In this document: positions 33,332-42,478 of the stretch, piece by piece | Position numbering within the stretch: the stretch's first letter is position 1 | How the letters are laid out: every line of letters begins with the position of its first letter | Assembly: GCA_963728155.1 (NCBI GenBank) | Contig: CAVSJF010000006.1 | Span: forward strand, 124,001-188,000 | Length of the DNA: 64,000 nt | Direction: 5' to 3' | Source of the DNA: JACVRW01 sp963728155 | GTDB taxonomy: Bacteria > Actinomycetota > Thermoleophilia > Solirubrobacterales > Thermoleophilaceae | Program-made: the position numbers and the translations under genes | The notes under the pieces: model-generated | The model's input: the letters and a program-made list of their open reading frames with translations, nothing else | Database searches by the model: none | Told to the model about the DNA's origin: nothing

Positions 33332-34971
33332 CCGGGAACGAACGAGAAGCGGGCAACGTCGACGAGCGGCTCGCCGAGGCCCTCGAGACGCTACGCGCGA
33401 TCCGCGCCGGCGAGGTCGACGCGCTCGTGGTGAGCAACGGCTCGCCGGGCGAGCAGGTGTTCACGCTCTCGAGCGCCGATCGCCCCTACCGGATGTTCGT
33501 GGACGCCATGCGAGACGGCGCGGCGACGGTGTCCGAAGCCGGGGTCGTCCTCTACGCCAACCGGCGCCTGGCGGAGCTCTGCGCTGAGCCGCTCTCCCGG
33601 ATCATCGGCGCTCAGTTGGTGTCCCTGATGGCGGACGGCCACCGGGATGTGCTCGCCGCCCTGGTGAGCGCCGCCGATGCCGCCGAACCGATCGAGCTGG
33701 AGCTGGCCGGGTCCCTCGGACAGCCGGTTCCCGTGCGAGTGGCGGCCTCGATGCTCGAGGTTGACGCCGAGCGGCTGCTGTGCGTCACGTTCACCGACCT
33801 GACCCAGGACAAGCTCGACCAGGAGCGGCTGACCCGAGCCCATCACAGGGCGGAGGAGGCTTCCCGGATGAAATCCCAGTTCGTCGCGAACATGAGCCAC
33901 GAGATCCGTACGCCGCTCAACGGCGTCATTGGGATGAACAGCCTGCTGCTCGACACCCCGCTGACCGACGAGCAGCGCGAGTACGCCGACGCCATGCAAG
34001 CGTCCGGCGAGGCTCTGTTGGGGGTCATCGACGACGTGCTGGACTTCTCGAAGATCGAGGCAGGGAAGCTCGATCTCGATGAGGCGCCCTTCGAGCTGGC
34101 GACGCTGGTCGAGGAGGTGTGCGCGATTGCCGCTCCCCCGGCGCACTTGAAAGGCGTCGAGGTGATGGTGTGCGTCGAGAGCGGCCTGCCCGCCGCCGTG
34201 CGCGGCGACCCCACGCGTGTGCGCCAGGTGCTGACCAACCTGATGACCAATGCGGTCAAGTTCACTGCGTCGGGCGAGATCGCCATGCTGGTCACGCGAG
34301 AGCCTGGGGCTGGCGGTGCGAGAGTTCGCTTCGAGGTCAGAGACACGGGCATCGGGATCGCCGCGGAGTCCGTCGATCGCGTGTTCGACTCGTTCTCGCA
34401 GGCGGATGGCTCGACCACGCGCCACTACGGGGGCACCGGCCTGGGCCTCTCGATCTCCCGGCAGCTCGTTGCGCTCATGGGCGGCGAGATCGGCGTCGAC
34501 AGCGTTGTGGGCAAGGGCAGCAGCTTCTGGTTCTCACTGCCTCTGGAGCCGGTCGCTGCGCCGATCGTGACCGCGCGCCCCGAGCTTGAAGGAAGCCGGG
34601 TGCTGGTGGTGGATCGCAATGCTATGAGCCGAGACTTCATGGAGCGACGTCTGACCGCCTGGGGCGTGGCGTGCGAGACAGCCCACGACGACGGCACCGC
34701 GCTCGACCTGTTGCGCACCGCCGCGAGCTCCTTCCCCTACGACGCGGTGCTGCTCGACGCGGGCATGGCGGACGTGCACGAGACCGCCCTCGTCGAGGCG
34801 ATCCGCTCGAGCTCGTTCGCGCCGCGAGTGCCGGTCTTGGTGCTGATTGCGCCGCAGGGCGGGCGCGAAGCGTGGACTAGGGCGGGGGTCGACGGCTTCG
34901 TGCCCAAGCCTCCGCGAGAGGCGCGGCTGGCCGGCGAGCTCTCCGGTGCGCTGCGCGTCGCCGCGGCGTAG
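33328..34971 (+). CDS. Soluble PAS hybrid histidine kinase of the kai operon
   Basis: 547 residues, no membrane span. Residues 15-35 (EALETLRAIRAGEVDALVV) are a helix common in PAS kinases that sit beside kai genes; PAS ~50-165; HisKA with H191 in VANMSHEIRTPLNGV; HATPase with DTGIGIA (339-345) and HYGGTGLGLSIS (367-376); C-terminal receiver ~422-545. In the receiver D477 (phospho-acceptor) and K527 are kept, but the acidic pair is only D429 and the conserved Thr/Ser is replaced in VLVLIAPQ. It probably reads or relays the KaiC/KaiB state to an unlinked regulator. Confidence 0.92.
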   Translation: MTGNEREAGNVDERLAEALETLRAIRAGEVDALVVSNGSPGEQVFTLSSADRPYRMFVDAMRDGAATVSEAGVVLYANRRLAELCAEPLSRIIGAQLVSLMADGHRDVLAALVSAADAAEPIELELAGSLGQPVPVRVAASMLEVDAERLLCVTFTDLTQDKLDQERLTRAHHRAEEASRMKSQFVANMSHEIRTPLNGVIGMNSLLLDTPLTDEQREYADAMQASGEALLGVIDDVLDFSKIEAGKLDLDEAPFELATLVEEVCAIAAPPAHLKGVEVMVCVESGLPAAVRGDPTRVRQVLTNLMTNAVKFTASGEIAMLVTREPGAGGARVRFEVRDTGIGIAAESVDRVFDSFSQADGSTTRHYGGTGLGLSISRQLVALMGGEIGVDSVVGKGSSFWFSLPLEPVAAPIVTARPELEGSRVLVVDRNAMSRDFMERRLTAWGVACETAHDDGTALDLLRTAASSFPYDAVLLDAGMADVHETALVEAIRSSSFAPRVPVLVLIAPQGGREAWTRAGVDGFVPKPPREARLAGELSGALRVAAA

Positions 34972-34991
34972 GCGCGGACGCCGCTCCGGTC

Positions 34992-35648
34992 CTACAGCAG
35001 CTGCTCCAGGCCCACCGTGGGCGACCGCTCGAGCGTCCCCACACCGCGTACCGCCAGCAACACGCCGGGCATGAACGATTCGCGGTCGATCGAGTCGTGG
35101 CGGATCGTGAGCGTCTGTCCCGGGCCGCCGAACATGACCTCCTGGTGGGCCACCAGCCCCGGGAGCCGGATCGAGTGGATCGGCTCGTGGACGTTGCCCC
35201 CGGCTGCCGCGATCAGGTCCGCGGTGCGCCGCGCCGTGCCCGACGGGGCATCGAGCTTTCGGTCGTGGTGGAGCTCGACGATCTCCACGTCCGGCATGTA
35301 CCGCGCCGCCTCGGTCGCGAACCTCATCATCAGCACGGCGCCGATGGCGAAGTTCGGGGCCACGAAGAGGTTGGCCTCCCCCACTCCCTCGAGCTCCGCG
35401 AAGTCGGCGCCGGTGGTGCCCATCACGCAGTGGACACCGGCCTCGAGGCAGTGCCGAGCGTTCTCCAGCGCCGCGTCAGGAGTCGAGAAGTCGACCACCA
35501 CGTCGGCGTCACCGAGCACGTCGAGTAGAGAGTCATCCAGCAGGGGGTCGGCGCGGCCCACCAGCGCCATGTCGTCGTCTCCGTCGATCGCGTCGCAGAC
35601 GGTCTGCCCCATCCGCCCGGCGGCGCCGGAGACGGCGACGTTGATCAT
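34992..35648 (-). CDS. dapB: 4-hydroxy-tetrahydrodipicolinate reductase
   Basis: 218 residues, shorter than the usual 240-270. The Rossmann motif GAAGRMGQ lies at 8-15, VVDFSTPDAAL and VMGTTG follow, the catalytic motif ELHHDRKLDAPSGTA contains H127, H128 and K131, and the C-terminal HDSIDRESFMPG and AVRG segments are present. It reduces HTPA to tetrahydrodipicolinate with NAD(P)H, feeding DapL. The start ATG overlaps the M16 peptidase stop (ATGA). Confidence 0.95.
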   Translation of the reverse strand: MINVAVSGAAGRMGQTVCDAIDGDDDMALVGRADPLLDDSLLDVLGDADVVVDFSTPDAALENARHCLEAGVHCVMGTTGADFAELEGVGEANLFVAPNFAIGAVLMMRFATEAARYMPDVEIVELHHDRKLDAPSGTARRTADLIAAAGGNVHEPIHSIRLPGLVAHQEVMFGGPGQTLTIRHDSIDRESFMPGVLLAVRGVGTLERSPTVGLEQLL

Positions 35649-36928
35649 GCCGCGTGGGCGAGCCCCGGCGATACCGGCTCGAGGGCCGCGCGGAAGGCTT
35701 CTTCGCTTCCGCCCACGCCCGCGGCCGACATCCGCTCGGGGTTCCACAGCTCCCCGGCGAGGCTCATCACGTCGTCGAGGGTGACCGCGTCGAATGCGGC
35801 CAGCACCTCGTCGACCGTGAGCAGCGGCACGTCCATGAGCACCGAGCTGCCCAGCCGATTCATGCGGCTCAGCGTCGACTCCATGGAGAGCACGGTGCGG
35901 CCCTTCACGTTCTCTCGCGCGCGCTCGAGCTCTTCCTCGCTCACGCCCTCGGCGTGCAGGCGGCGCAGCTCGGTGCCGATCACATCCATGGCCTCGGCCA
36001 CGTTGTCGGGCCGCGTGCCCACGTACACCGCCACCTGACCCGAATCGAGGAAGTGGCTCGAGTAGGAGAAGACGGCATAGGCCAACCCTCGTTTCTCGCG
36101 CACCTCCTGGAAAAGCCGCGACGAGGTCGAGCCGCCGAGGATGGTGTCGAGCACCCGCAGCGCGAAGCGGCGATCGTCGCCGCGCGGTATGCCCGGACCC
36201 CCGATGCACAGGTGATACTGCTCGGTCTCCTTCTCGTGGAACCGAAGAACCGGCGTGACGCCGTTGGGAGATCCGGTGACCGCCGCGGTGCCCCGCTCGC
36301 CGGGGGACACCGCGCCCGACACCAGCTCCACGATCGCGTCGTGCTCGAGATTGCCGGCAGCGGCGACCACGATGTTGGCGCCGGTATAGCGGTGGTCATG
36401 CCACTCGGCGATCGTGGGCACCGGCACCGATGCGATCACGTCGGCCGTGCCGATGATCGGCCGGCCCAACGGGTGGTCGCCGAAGACCGCACCGGACAGC
36501 ACGTCGTGCACCTTGTCCGACGGCTCGTCCTCGTACATGGCGATCTCCTCGATCACCACCTGGCGCTCGGAATCGATATCCGGGTAGGCGGGCCGCAGCA
36601 CCATGTCCTGGAGCACGTCGAAGGCGTGCTCCAGGTGGCGGTCGAGAAAGCGCGAGTAGACGGAGGTGGTCTCCTTGCCGGTGCCGGCGTTGACCTCCGC
36701 CCCCATCGCGTCGAACACCTCGTCGATCTCGCGTGAGCTGAAGCGATCCGTGCCCTTGAACAGCAGGTGCTCGAGGAAATGCGAGATGCCGGCCTGCTCG
36801 ACCGGCTCGTCACGGGATCCACTGCGGATCCAGAAGCCAAGCGCGATCGAGCGGACCGAGGGCATCGCCTCGGTCACGACCCGCACGCCCGAGTCGAGCG
36901 TGCTGAGTCGTGCTGTATCGAGGCTCAC
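35645..36928 (-). CDS. M16 family zinc peptidase (mitochondrial-processing-peptidase-like)
   Basis: 427 residues. The inverted zinc motif HFLEH (H50, E53, H54) is followed by LFKGTDRFSSREIDE and the downstream Glu in EEIAMYEDEPSDKVHD; GGSTSSRLFQEVREKRGLAYAV is the conserved C-domain block. It is a cytoplasmic or exported protease of the PqqL/YmxG type that commonly follows pnp in Gram-positive bacteria, as here (8 bases after pnp). Confidence 0.92.
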   Translation of the reverse strand: MSLDTARLSTLDSGVRVVTEAMPSVRSIALGFWIRSGSRDEPVEQAGISHFLEHLLFKGTDRFSSREIDEVFDAMGAEVNAGTGKETTSVYSRFLDRHLEHAFDVLQDMVLRPAYPDIDSERQVVIEEIAMYEDEPSDKVHDVLSGAVFGDHPLGRPIIGTADVIASVPVPTIAEWHDHRYTGANIVVAAAGNLEHDAIVELVSGAVSPGERGTAAVTGSPNGVTPVLRFHEKETEQYHLCIGGPGIPRGDDRRFALRVLDTILGGSTSSRLFQEVREKRGLAYAVFSYSSHFLDSGQVAVYVGTRPDNVAEAMDVIGTELRRLHAEGVSEEELERARENVKGRTVLSMESTLSRMNRLGSSVLMDVPLLTVDEVLAAFDAVTLDDVMSLAGELWNPERMSAAGVGGSEEAFRAALEPVSPGLAHAA

Positions 36929-36936
36929 AGGCCGCC

Positions 36937-39193
36937 TTAGGTGCGCTCGCGAGGACGGCGATCGCGGTCCCGCGGGCGGCGGTCCCGGTCACGGCCGTTG
37001 CCGCGGCTGCCGCGGTCGCCGCGGTCGCCACGGGGGCCCTTGTCCCCGGTGCCCATCGAGGACAGCTCCTCGGGCGACTTGCCGGAGATCTCCGGGTCGT
37101 CGGCGAGGCGCAGGCCCACGCGGCCGCGCTCGCGGTCCACCTCGACCACCTTCACCTTGAGCTCGTCGCCGCGGTTGAGGACGTCCTCGACCGTGTTGAC
37201 CCGCTCGCCGGGCTTGATGTTCGAGATGTGCAGCAGGCCATCGGTGCCCTTGGCCAGCTCGATGAAGGCCCCGAACGTGGTCGTCTTCACGACCTTGCCG
37301 GTGAACTCGTCGCCGAGCTCGATCTCCTTGGTCATCGAGCGGATGCGGTCCACCAGGGCGTCGCCCTGGTCGCCGGTCTGGGCGTAGATGCGCACCATGC
37401 CGTCGTCATCGATGTCGATCTGAGCGTCGAACTCCTCGGACAGCGCCCGAATCGTCTCGCCGCCCTTGCCGATCACCGCGCCGATCTTCTCGGTGTCGAT
37501 CTGGATCGCGCTGATACGCGGGGCGTACTGCGAGAGCTCGCCGCGCGGCTCGGAGATGGCGTCCTTCATGTTGCCCAGGATCGATAGGCGGGCGTCCTTG
37601 GCCTGAGCGAGCGCGTCGCGCAGGATGTCGAACGTCACGCCGGTGATCTTGATGTCCATCTGGAGGGCGGTGATGCCCTCGGAGGTACCGGCGACCTTGA
37701 AGTCCATGTCGCCCAGGTGGTCCTCCACGCCCGCGATGTCGGTGAGGACGGTGTAGTCCTCGCCCTCCTTGATCAGGCCCATCGCCACTCCGGCCACCGG
37801 CGCCTTGATCGGCACGCCCGCGTCCATCAGCGAGAGCGACGAGCCACACACCGAGGCCATCGATGACGACCCGTTGGACTCAAGGATGTCCGAGACCACA
37901 CGGATCGTGTAGGGGAAGTCATCCACCGTCGGCAGCACGGGCACGAGCGCCCGCTCGGCGAGCGCACCGTGGCCGATGTCGCGGCGCTTGGGGCCGCGCA
38001 TGAAGCCGGCCTCCCCGACCGAGAACGGCGGGAAGTTGTAGTGGTGGAAGTAGTGCTTCTTCTCCTGCAGCCCGAGCGTGTCGAGGCGCATCTCCTCGCG
38101 CGTCGTGCCCAGCGCGGCGACCGTGAACGCCTGGGTCTGGCCGCGGGTGAAGATGGCGGACCCGTGCGTGCGCGGCGCCATGCCGACCTCGATCCAGATG
38201 TCGCGGATCTCCTGAGCGCCGCGGCCATCCGGGCGCTTCTTATCGACCGCGATCCGCTTGCGGATCAGCTCCTTCTCGAGCTTGTCGAACGCCAGCTGCA
38301 CCTGGCCGCGGCGGATGGCGTAGGTCTCGGGCTCGTCGGGATTGCCGGAGAGCGACTCCAGTGCGTCCTCCTCGACGCGCTTGGTGGCCTCCTGGCGCTC
38401 GAGCTTGTCGACCACCTGGGTCGCCTCGCCGAGGGCGGCGCCGAAACGGTCCTGCACCTCGGTCGAGGACCGACTCGTCCACCTGCGGCGGTGTCGACTC
38501 GACCTTGTCCTTGCCGGCCTGCTTGCGCAGGTCGTGCTGGGCCTGACACAGCTCCTTGATGGCGGAGTGGGCGATGTCGAGCGCATCGAGGATCTCGGCC
38601 TCGGTGATCTCGTTGGCACCGGCCTCGACCATGAGGATGGCCTCCTCGGTGCCCGCGACCACGAGGTCGAGCGGGGACTCGAGCAGCCACTCCTCGTCGG
38701 GGTTGACGAGGAAGTTGCCCTCCGCGTCCTGGCCGATGCGCACGGCGCCCACGGGCGCCGGGAAGGGGATGTCGGACAGCATCAGCGCGGTGCTGGCGCC
38801 GTTCATCGCGAGAATGTCGTAGGGGTTCTCGTGGTCGATCGACATGGGGATCGACACGAGCTGGGTCTCGCGCGTCCAGCCCTTGGGGAAGAGCGGGCGC
38901 AGAGGCCGGTCGATCATGCGCGCGGTGAGGGTGGCCTTCTCGCCGGCCCGTCCCTCGCGCTTGAAGAAGCTGCCGGGGATCTTGCCCGCGGCGTACATGC
39001 GCTCCTCCACGTCGACGGTCAACGGGAGGAAGTCGACGTCGCGCTGGTTACCCGCCGTGGCGGTGCACAGCACCATCGTCTCCCCTGCCGTCACTACTAC
39101 CGAGCCGGACGCCTGCTTGGCGTACTTGCCCGTCTCGAACGCGATCGAGGTGCCGCCGATCTCTACCGAGACGCGGCTCACTCCATCAGTCAT
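36937..39193 (-). CDS. pnp: Polyribonucleotide nucleotidyltransferase (PNPase), one frameshift
   Basis: ~751 residues after removing one C near 38468 (between VDESVLD and EVQDRFG). It has two RNase PH domains (GKIPGSFFKREGRAGEKATLTARMIDRP split over the first core; YNFPPFSVGEAGFMRGPKRRDIGHG in the second), then KH (AVIGKGGETIRAL) and S1 (GDEFTGKVVKTTTFGAFIELAKGTDGLLHIS) domains and an Arg/Asp/Gly-rich tail. It degrades RNA 3'-5' with phosphate. The intact sequence around the break and the housekeeping role make a base-calling error likely. Confidence 0.93.
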
Positions 39194-39206
39194 ATGCTTC
39201 CTTTCG

Positions 39207-39225
39207 GCCGCCTCCGGTTGGCGGC
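39207..39225 (-). other. Hairpin in the pnp 5' leader
   Basis: GCCGCC and GGCGGC flank a 7-base loop 14 bases before the pnp ATG, next to the GAAAGGAAG ribosome site. In enterobacteria the pnp leader is structured and autoregulated; a similar role here is only inference. On the opposite strand a T-rich stretch follows, but no plus-strand gene needs a terminator here. Confidence 0.35.
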
Positions 39226-39264
39226 AATGGCTTCTTTTTTGTTCCCTTTAGAACGGCGTCAAGG

Positions 39265-39756
39265 CTAGCAGCGGGCCAGAAAGCCCTGACCGGGCACTCC
39301 CGGGTGCGTCTCGCCGCAGGCGAACTGGGTCGGCGTGGTCGCCACCCCCGCGCGAATGCCGCTGCGAAAGTCGCGCTCCACCCGCTCGGCCACGTCTTCG
39401 GCACGCCGATCGGCCTCGAAACGCTCGAGATCGAGCCCCAATTGCCGGGCCCGCTCCCACAGGTGCGGGTCGTCCTGGTGTCCCTGGTCTTCCAGCAGCG
39501 AATCGTGCATCTCCCAAAAACGCCCCTGTCGGGCCGCGGCCTCCGCCGCGGCCGCCAGCACGCGTGCTCGCGGGTGCTTGGAGACCACCGGGAAGTGGCG
39601 AAACACCCGCGTAATAGCCAGCTGCTTGAGCCGCAGGTGTGCCTGCGCGCAGTAGGGGCATTCGAGATCGGCGTACTCGATCACGACCGGGCCGCTGCCT
39701 CGAACGTGGTCGTCCGGCCCGGGATCAGGCGGCGCTGCGCTGGTCCAACGCGTCAA
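39265..39756 (-). CDS. DsbA/thioredoxin-fold oxidoreductase
   Basis: 163 residues from a TTG at 39756, inside the bcp 3' end. The active site CPYC (C33, C36) follows VVIEYADLE; then a helical insert (EAAARQGRFWEMHDSLLEDQG) and the cis-Pro loop VATTPTQFACG typify DsbA-like proteins. No signal peptide is seen, so it may act in the cytoplasm, possibly with the adjacent peroxiredoxin. Confidence 0.82.
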   Translation of the reverse strand: MTRWTSAAPPDPGPDDHVRGSGPVVIEYADLECPYCAQAHLRLKQLAITRVFRHFPVVSKHPRARVLAAAAEAAARQGRFWEMHDSLLEDQGHQDDPHLWERARQLGLDLERFEADRRAEDVAERVERDFRSGIRAGVATTPTQFACGETHPGVPGQGFLARC

Positions 39757-40186
39757 AGATCAGGTTTGCCCCGGGAACCTCGAGCGGCGGCGACAGGTAG
39801 GTCCACTGGACCCCGCCCTGAGGGTCGATCATCACCAGCGCCCGCCCGGACATGCCGTAGTCCTCGCCCCAGACGTCGTAGGCCTTGGCCACCTGGCCCT
39901 TGGGGTGGAAGTCGGCCAGCAGCGGCATGGTCAGGTTCATCTGGTCGCGGAAGGCCTTGTGGCAGTAGGCGCTGTCGACGCTGATTCCGAGGAGCTTCGC
40001 GCCGCGCTCCTCGAGCTCGCCCAGCACCTCCTGGTAGACACTCAGCTGGTCGGTGCAGACCGGGCTGAAGTCGGCCGGATAGAAGACGAGCACGACGGTT
40101 CGCCCGCGGAAATCGGCGAGCGACACCTTTTCCCCGTCCTGGTCGGAAAGGGTGAAGTCGGGAGCCGCGGAACCGGTCTCGATCAC
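39725..40186 (-). CDS. bcp: Peroxiredoxin (BCP/AhpC-TSA type)
   Basis: 153 residues. The peroxidatic Cys44 lies in FYPADFSPVCTDQL, with a second Cys75 in VDSAYCHKAF, a position compatible with an atypical 2-Cys mechanism. It reduces peroxides using thioredoxin-like donors, perhaps the DsbA-like protein next to it. The GTG start overlaps the rpsO stop (GTGA). Confidence 0.9.
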   Translation of the reverse strand: MIETGSAAPDFTLSDQDGEKVSLADFRGRTVVLVFYPADFSPVCTDQLSVYQEVLGELEERGAKLLGISVDSAYCHKAFRDQMNLTMPLLADFHPKGQVAKAYDVWGEDYGMSGRALVMIDPQGGVQWTYLSPPLEVPGANLIFDALDQRSAA

Positions 40187-40452
40187 CGCCGCAGACCGAG
40201 CTCCGCGATGAGCGCCCGGTAGCGGTCGATGTCGCTGGCCTGCAGGTACTTCAGCAGGCGGCGGCGCTTGCCCACCAGCATCAAGAGGCCACGGCGCGAG
40301 TGATGGTCCTTGGTGTGCTCGCGCAGATGCTCGGTGAGCTCGTTGATGCGGGCCGTGAGCAGCGCGACCTGGACCTCGGTGGATCCGGTGTCGCCGTCAC
40401 CCCGCCCGTGCTGGGCGAAGATCTCCTGCTTCTTCTCGGCGGTCAGTGACAT
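40183..40452 (-). CDS. rpsO: 30S ribosomal protein S15
   Basis: 89 residues, the standard S15 length. The four-helix protein has GDTGSTEVQVALLTARINELTEHL, the DHHSRRGLLMLVGKRRRLLKYL region that binds 16S rRNA, and the DIDRYRALIAELGLRR end. It binds the central domain of 16S rRNA. rpsO upstream of pnp is a conserved order; here bcp and the DsbA-like gene are inserted between them. Confidence 0.98.
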   Translation of the reverse strand: MSLTAEKKQEIFAQHGRGDGDTGSTEVQVALLTARINELTEHLREHTKDHHSRRGLLMLVGKRRRLLKYLQASDIDRYRALIAELGLRR

Positions 40453-40527
40453 CGGCGGAAAACCGTAGCAGCAGGCAGTCCCATCCGCCGTAACGATTCC
40501 TGGACGCCGTTGAGCGAGCTTGTGCCG

Positions 40528-42478
40528 ATGCGAGCCCCAGGAACCACGCTGATCAGAACGGCCATCTCACTACTCGTCGCCACGGCCCTGCTGGCCGGCG
40601 CCGCGCCGGCCGGCGCCCAGGTCAAGCTCAAGCGCTGTCCCAAGGTGAACCCGGAGGCTCGATGCGGAACGGTCGCTGTGCCGCTAGAGCGCGGCAATCC
40701 GGCCTCGCGCCAGATCGGCATCCACTTCACGGTCTTCCGGCACACCAACCGCAAGCGCGAGCCGCTGACGCCCGTCTACGTGATCTACGGCGGGCCGGGC
40801 TTCGCGCCGAGCTACTCGACCGAGGGGCTGTTCCTGCTCGAGCCGGCGCGCCGGCGCCACGACCTGGTCGTGGTGGACTATCGCGGCGAGGGCCGTTCGG
40901 ACGCCGTCAACTGCCGGCCTCTACAGCGGCTCAAGACGAGCAACGCGGCGCTGATCCAGAGCACAGTCGGCGCCTGTGGCGCTCAGCTCGGCAGCACGGC
41001 CGACGACTACGGCGCGGCGGATATCGCCGACGACATCGAGGCCGTGCGGGCAGCGCTCGGCCATGAGCTCATCAACCTCTACGGCCAGTCGTACGGGACG
41101 GTCCACTCCCAGGCCTACGCGCTGCGCCATGGATCGCACGTCCGCTCGCTGATACTCGACGGGGCCTTCAACCCACTCCAGTGGGACACCGCCGTGCAGG
41201 CGGGCGGCGACGTCGCCGGCGCGAGCGCGAGGAGCGTGCCTCTCATCTGCGGGCGCTCGCCGTCGTGCGCCCAGGACAACAGCCGTCCGGCGGAGGCGCT
41301 CGAGCAACTCGCTGCCCGCCTACGGGCCCATCCGTTCCGCGGCATCGGCCGCGATGAGTTGGGCGCCCGCAAGCGGGTGACGATCGACGAGCGGATGCTG
41401 GCGCGCATCATAAGCGGCGACGACTACGCCTACATCGGGCAGAGCGAGCTGCCCGCCGCCGCGGCCGCCCTGCGCAAGGGCGATCGCAAGCCGCTCCTGC
41501 GCCTGGCGGCGTTCACGGGTCCGGACTTCGACTACGAGGACGGCTACAGGAGAGATTCCGCCGGCATGAGCGTGGCGGCCGGCTGCGCCGACTTCCCGGT
41601 GCCGTGGGACCTGAACGCCCCGGTCGACCAGCGGCGAGCTCAGGCCGCCGCTGCCTGGGCCACCCTCCCGGAGTCCACCTTCAGCCCCATCTCGGTGCAA
41701 GGCTGGGTCGACTTCTGGGGGCCCGAGTTCTGCGCCGAGTGGCCGGCGCCCACCGATCCCCGGCCCGTCTTCACGCCCGGCGTCACCTTCCCCGATGTGC
41801 CCGCGCTCGTGGTCTCCGCCGAGCTCGATCTGGTCACCCCCGAGAGCAACGGGCTGCTTCACCGCCGCTCTGTGGCCGAACAGCCGCTTCGTGGTGCTGC
41901 GAAACGCCGGTCACACGCCCGGCTTCTACAGCCAGTGCACCCCACCCCTGTACGCCCGCTTTCTCAGGACGCTCGAGACGGGCAACACGAGCTGCGTCGA
42001 GCGCGGAGACGCCGATCGCCCGGCGATCGGGCGCTTCCCGCTGCGCGCACGCGGAGCCCGCCCGGCGAGCTCTCGCCGCGGCGATCGGTCGCGCACGATC
42101 GACCGACGCGTGGCCGGCGTCGCCTGGCTGGCCCTGCAGGACGCGATGCGCCTGAACGGCTCCGTTCCGACCCCGACGGTCAAGGGCGTGGGGTTGCGCG
42201 GAGGCCGCTTCGTGGGGGTCTTCAGCGAGGAGCAGGTCGCCGTGAAGTTCCGCCTGCGGGGCCTGCGCTTCAGCCGCGACGTCCGGATCAGCGGAAGGGC
42301 GAAGCTCTCCTTCGCCGAGGGCAGCTTCGTCACCGCGAGGGTCAGGGTCGATGGTCCAGCCGCGGCCGATGGCCACCTGAGCCTGCGCGGCGACTGGTTC
42401 AGCCCCGAGGCCCGCAACATCCGCATCGGAGGGCGTCTCGGCGGCAGGCGAGTGGCGGTGAGCGTCCCGGCTACCTGA
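40528..42478 (+). CDS. Secreted alpha/beta hydrolase (S33/TAP-like), one frameshift
   Basis: ~649 residues after removing one base near 41858. A signal peptide (IRTAISLLVATALLAGAAPAGAQ) is followed by an S33 core: YVIYGGPGFAP (oxyanion loop), VVVDYRGEGRSD, the nucleophile elbow LYGQSYGTVH (Ser ~188), VVSAELDLVTP (Asp) and, after the frameshift, VLRNAGHTPGF (His). The C-terminal ~130 residues form an extra beta-rich domain. It is similar to mycobacterial/Streptomyces tripeptidyl aminopeptidases. A TTG at 40510 is an alternative start. Confidence 0.8.

Noticed and set aside
39207..39245. GC stem followed by a T-rich stretch read on the plus strand as an intrinsic terminator
   Set aside because: No plus-strand gene ends nearby; the stem is better explained as a pnp leader hairpin, and the T-run starts several bases beyond the stem.
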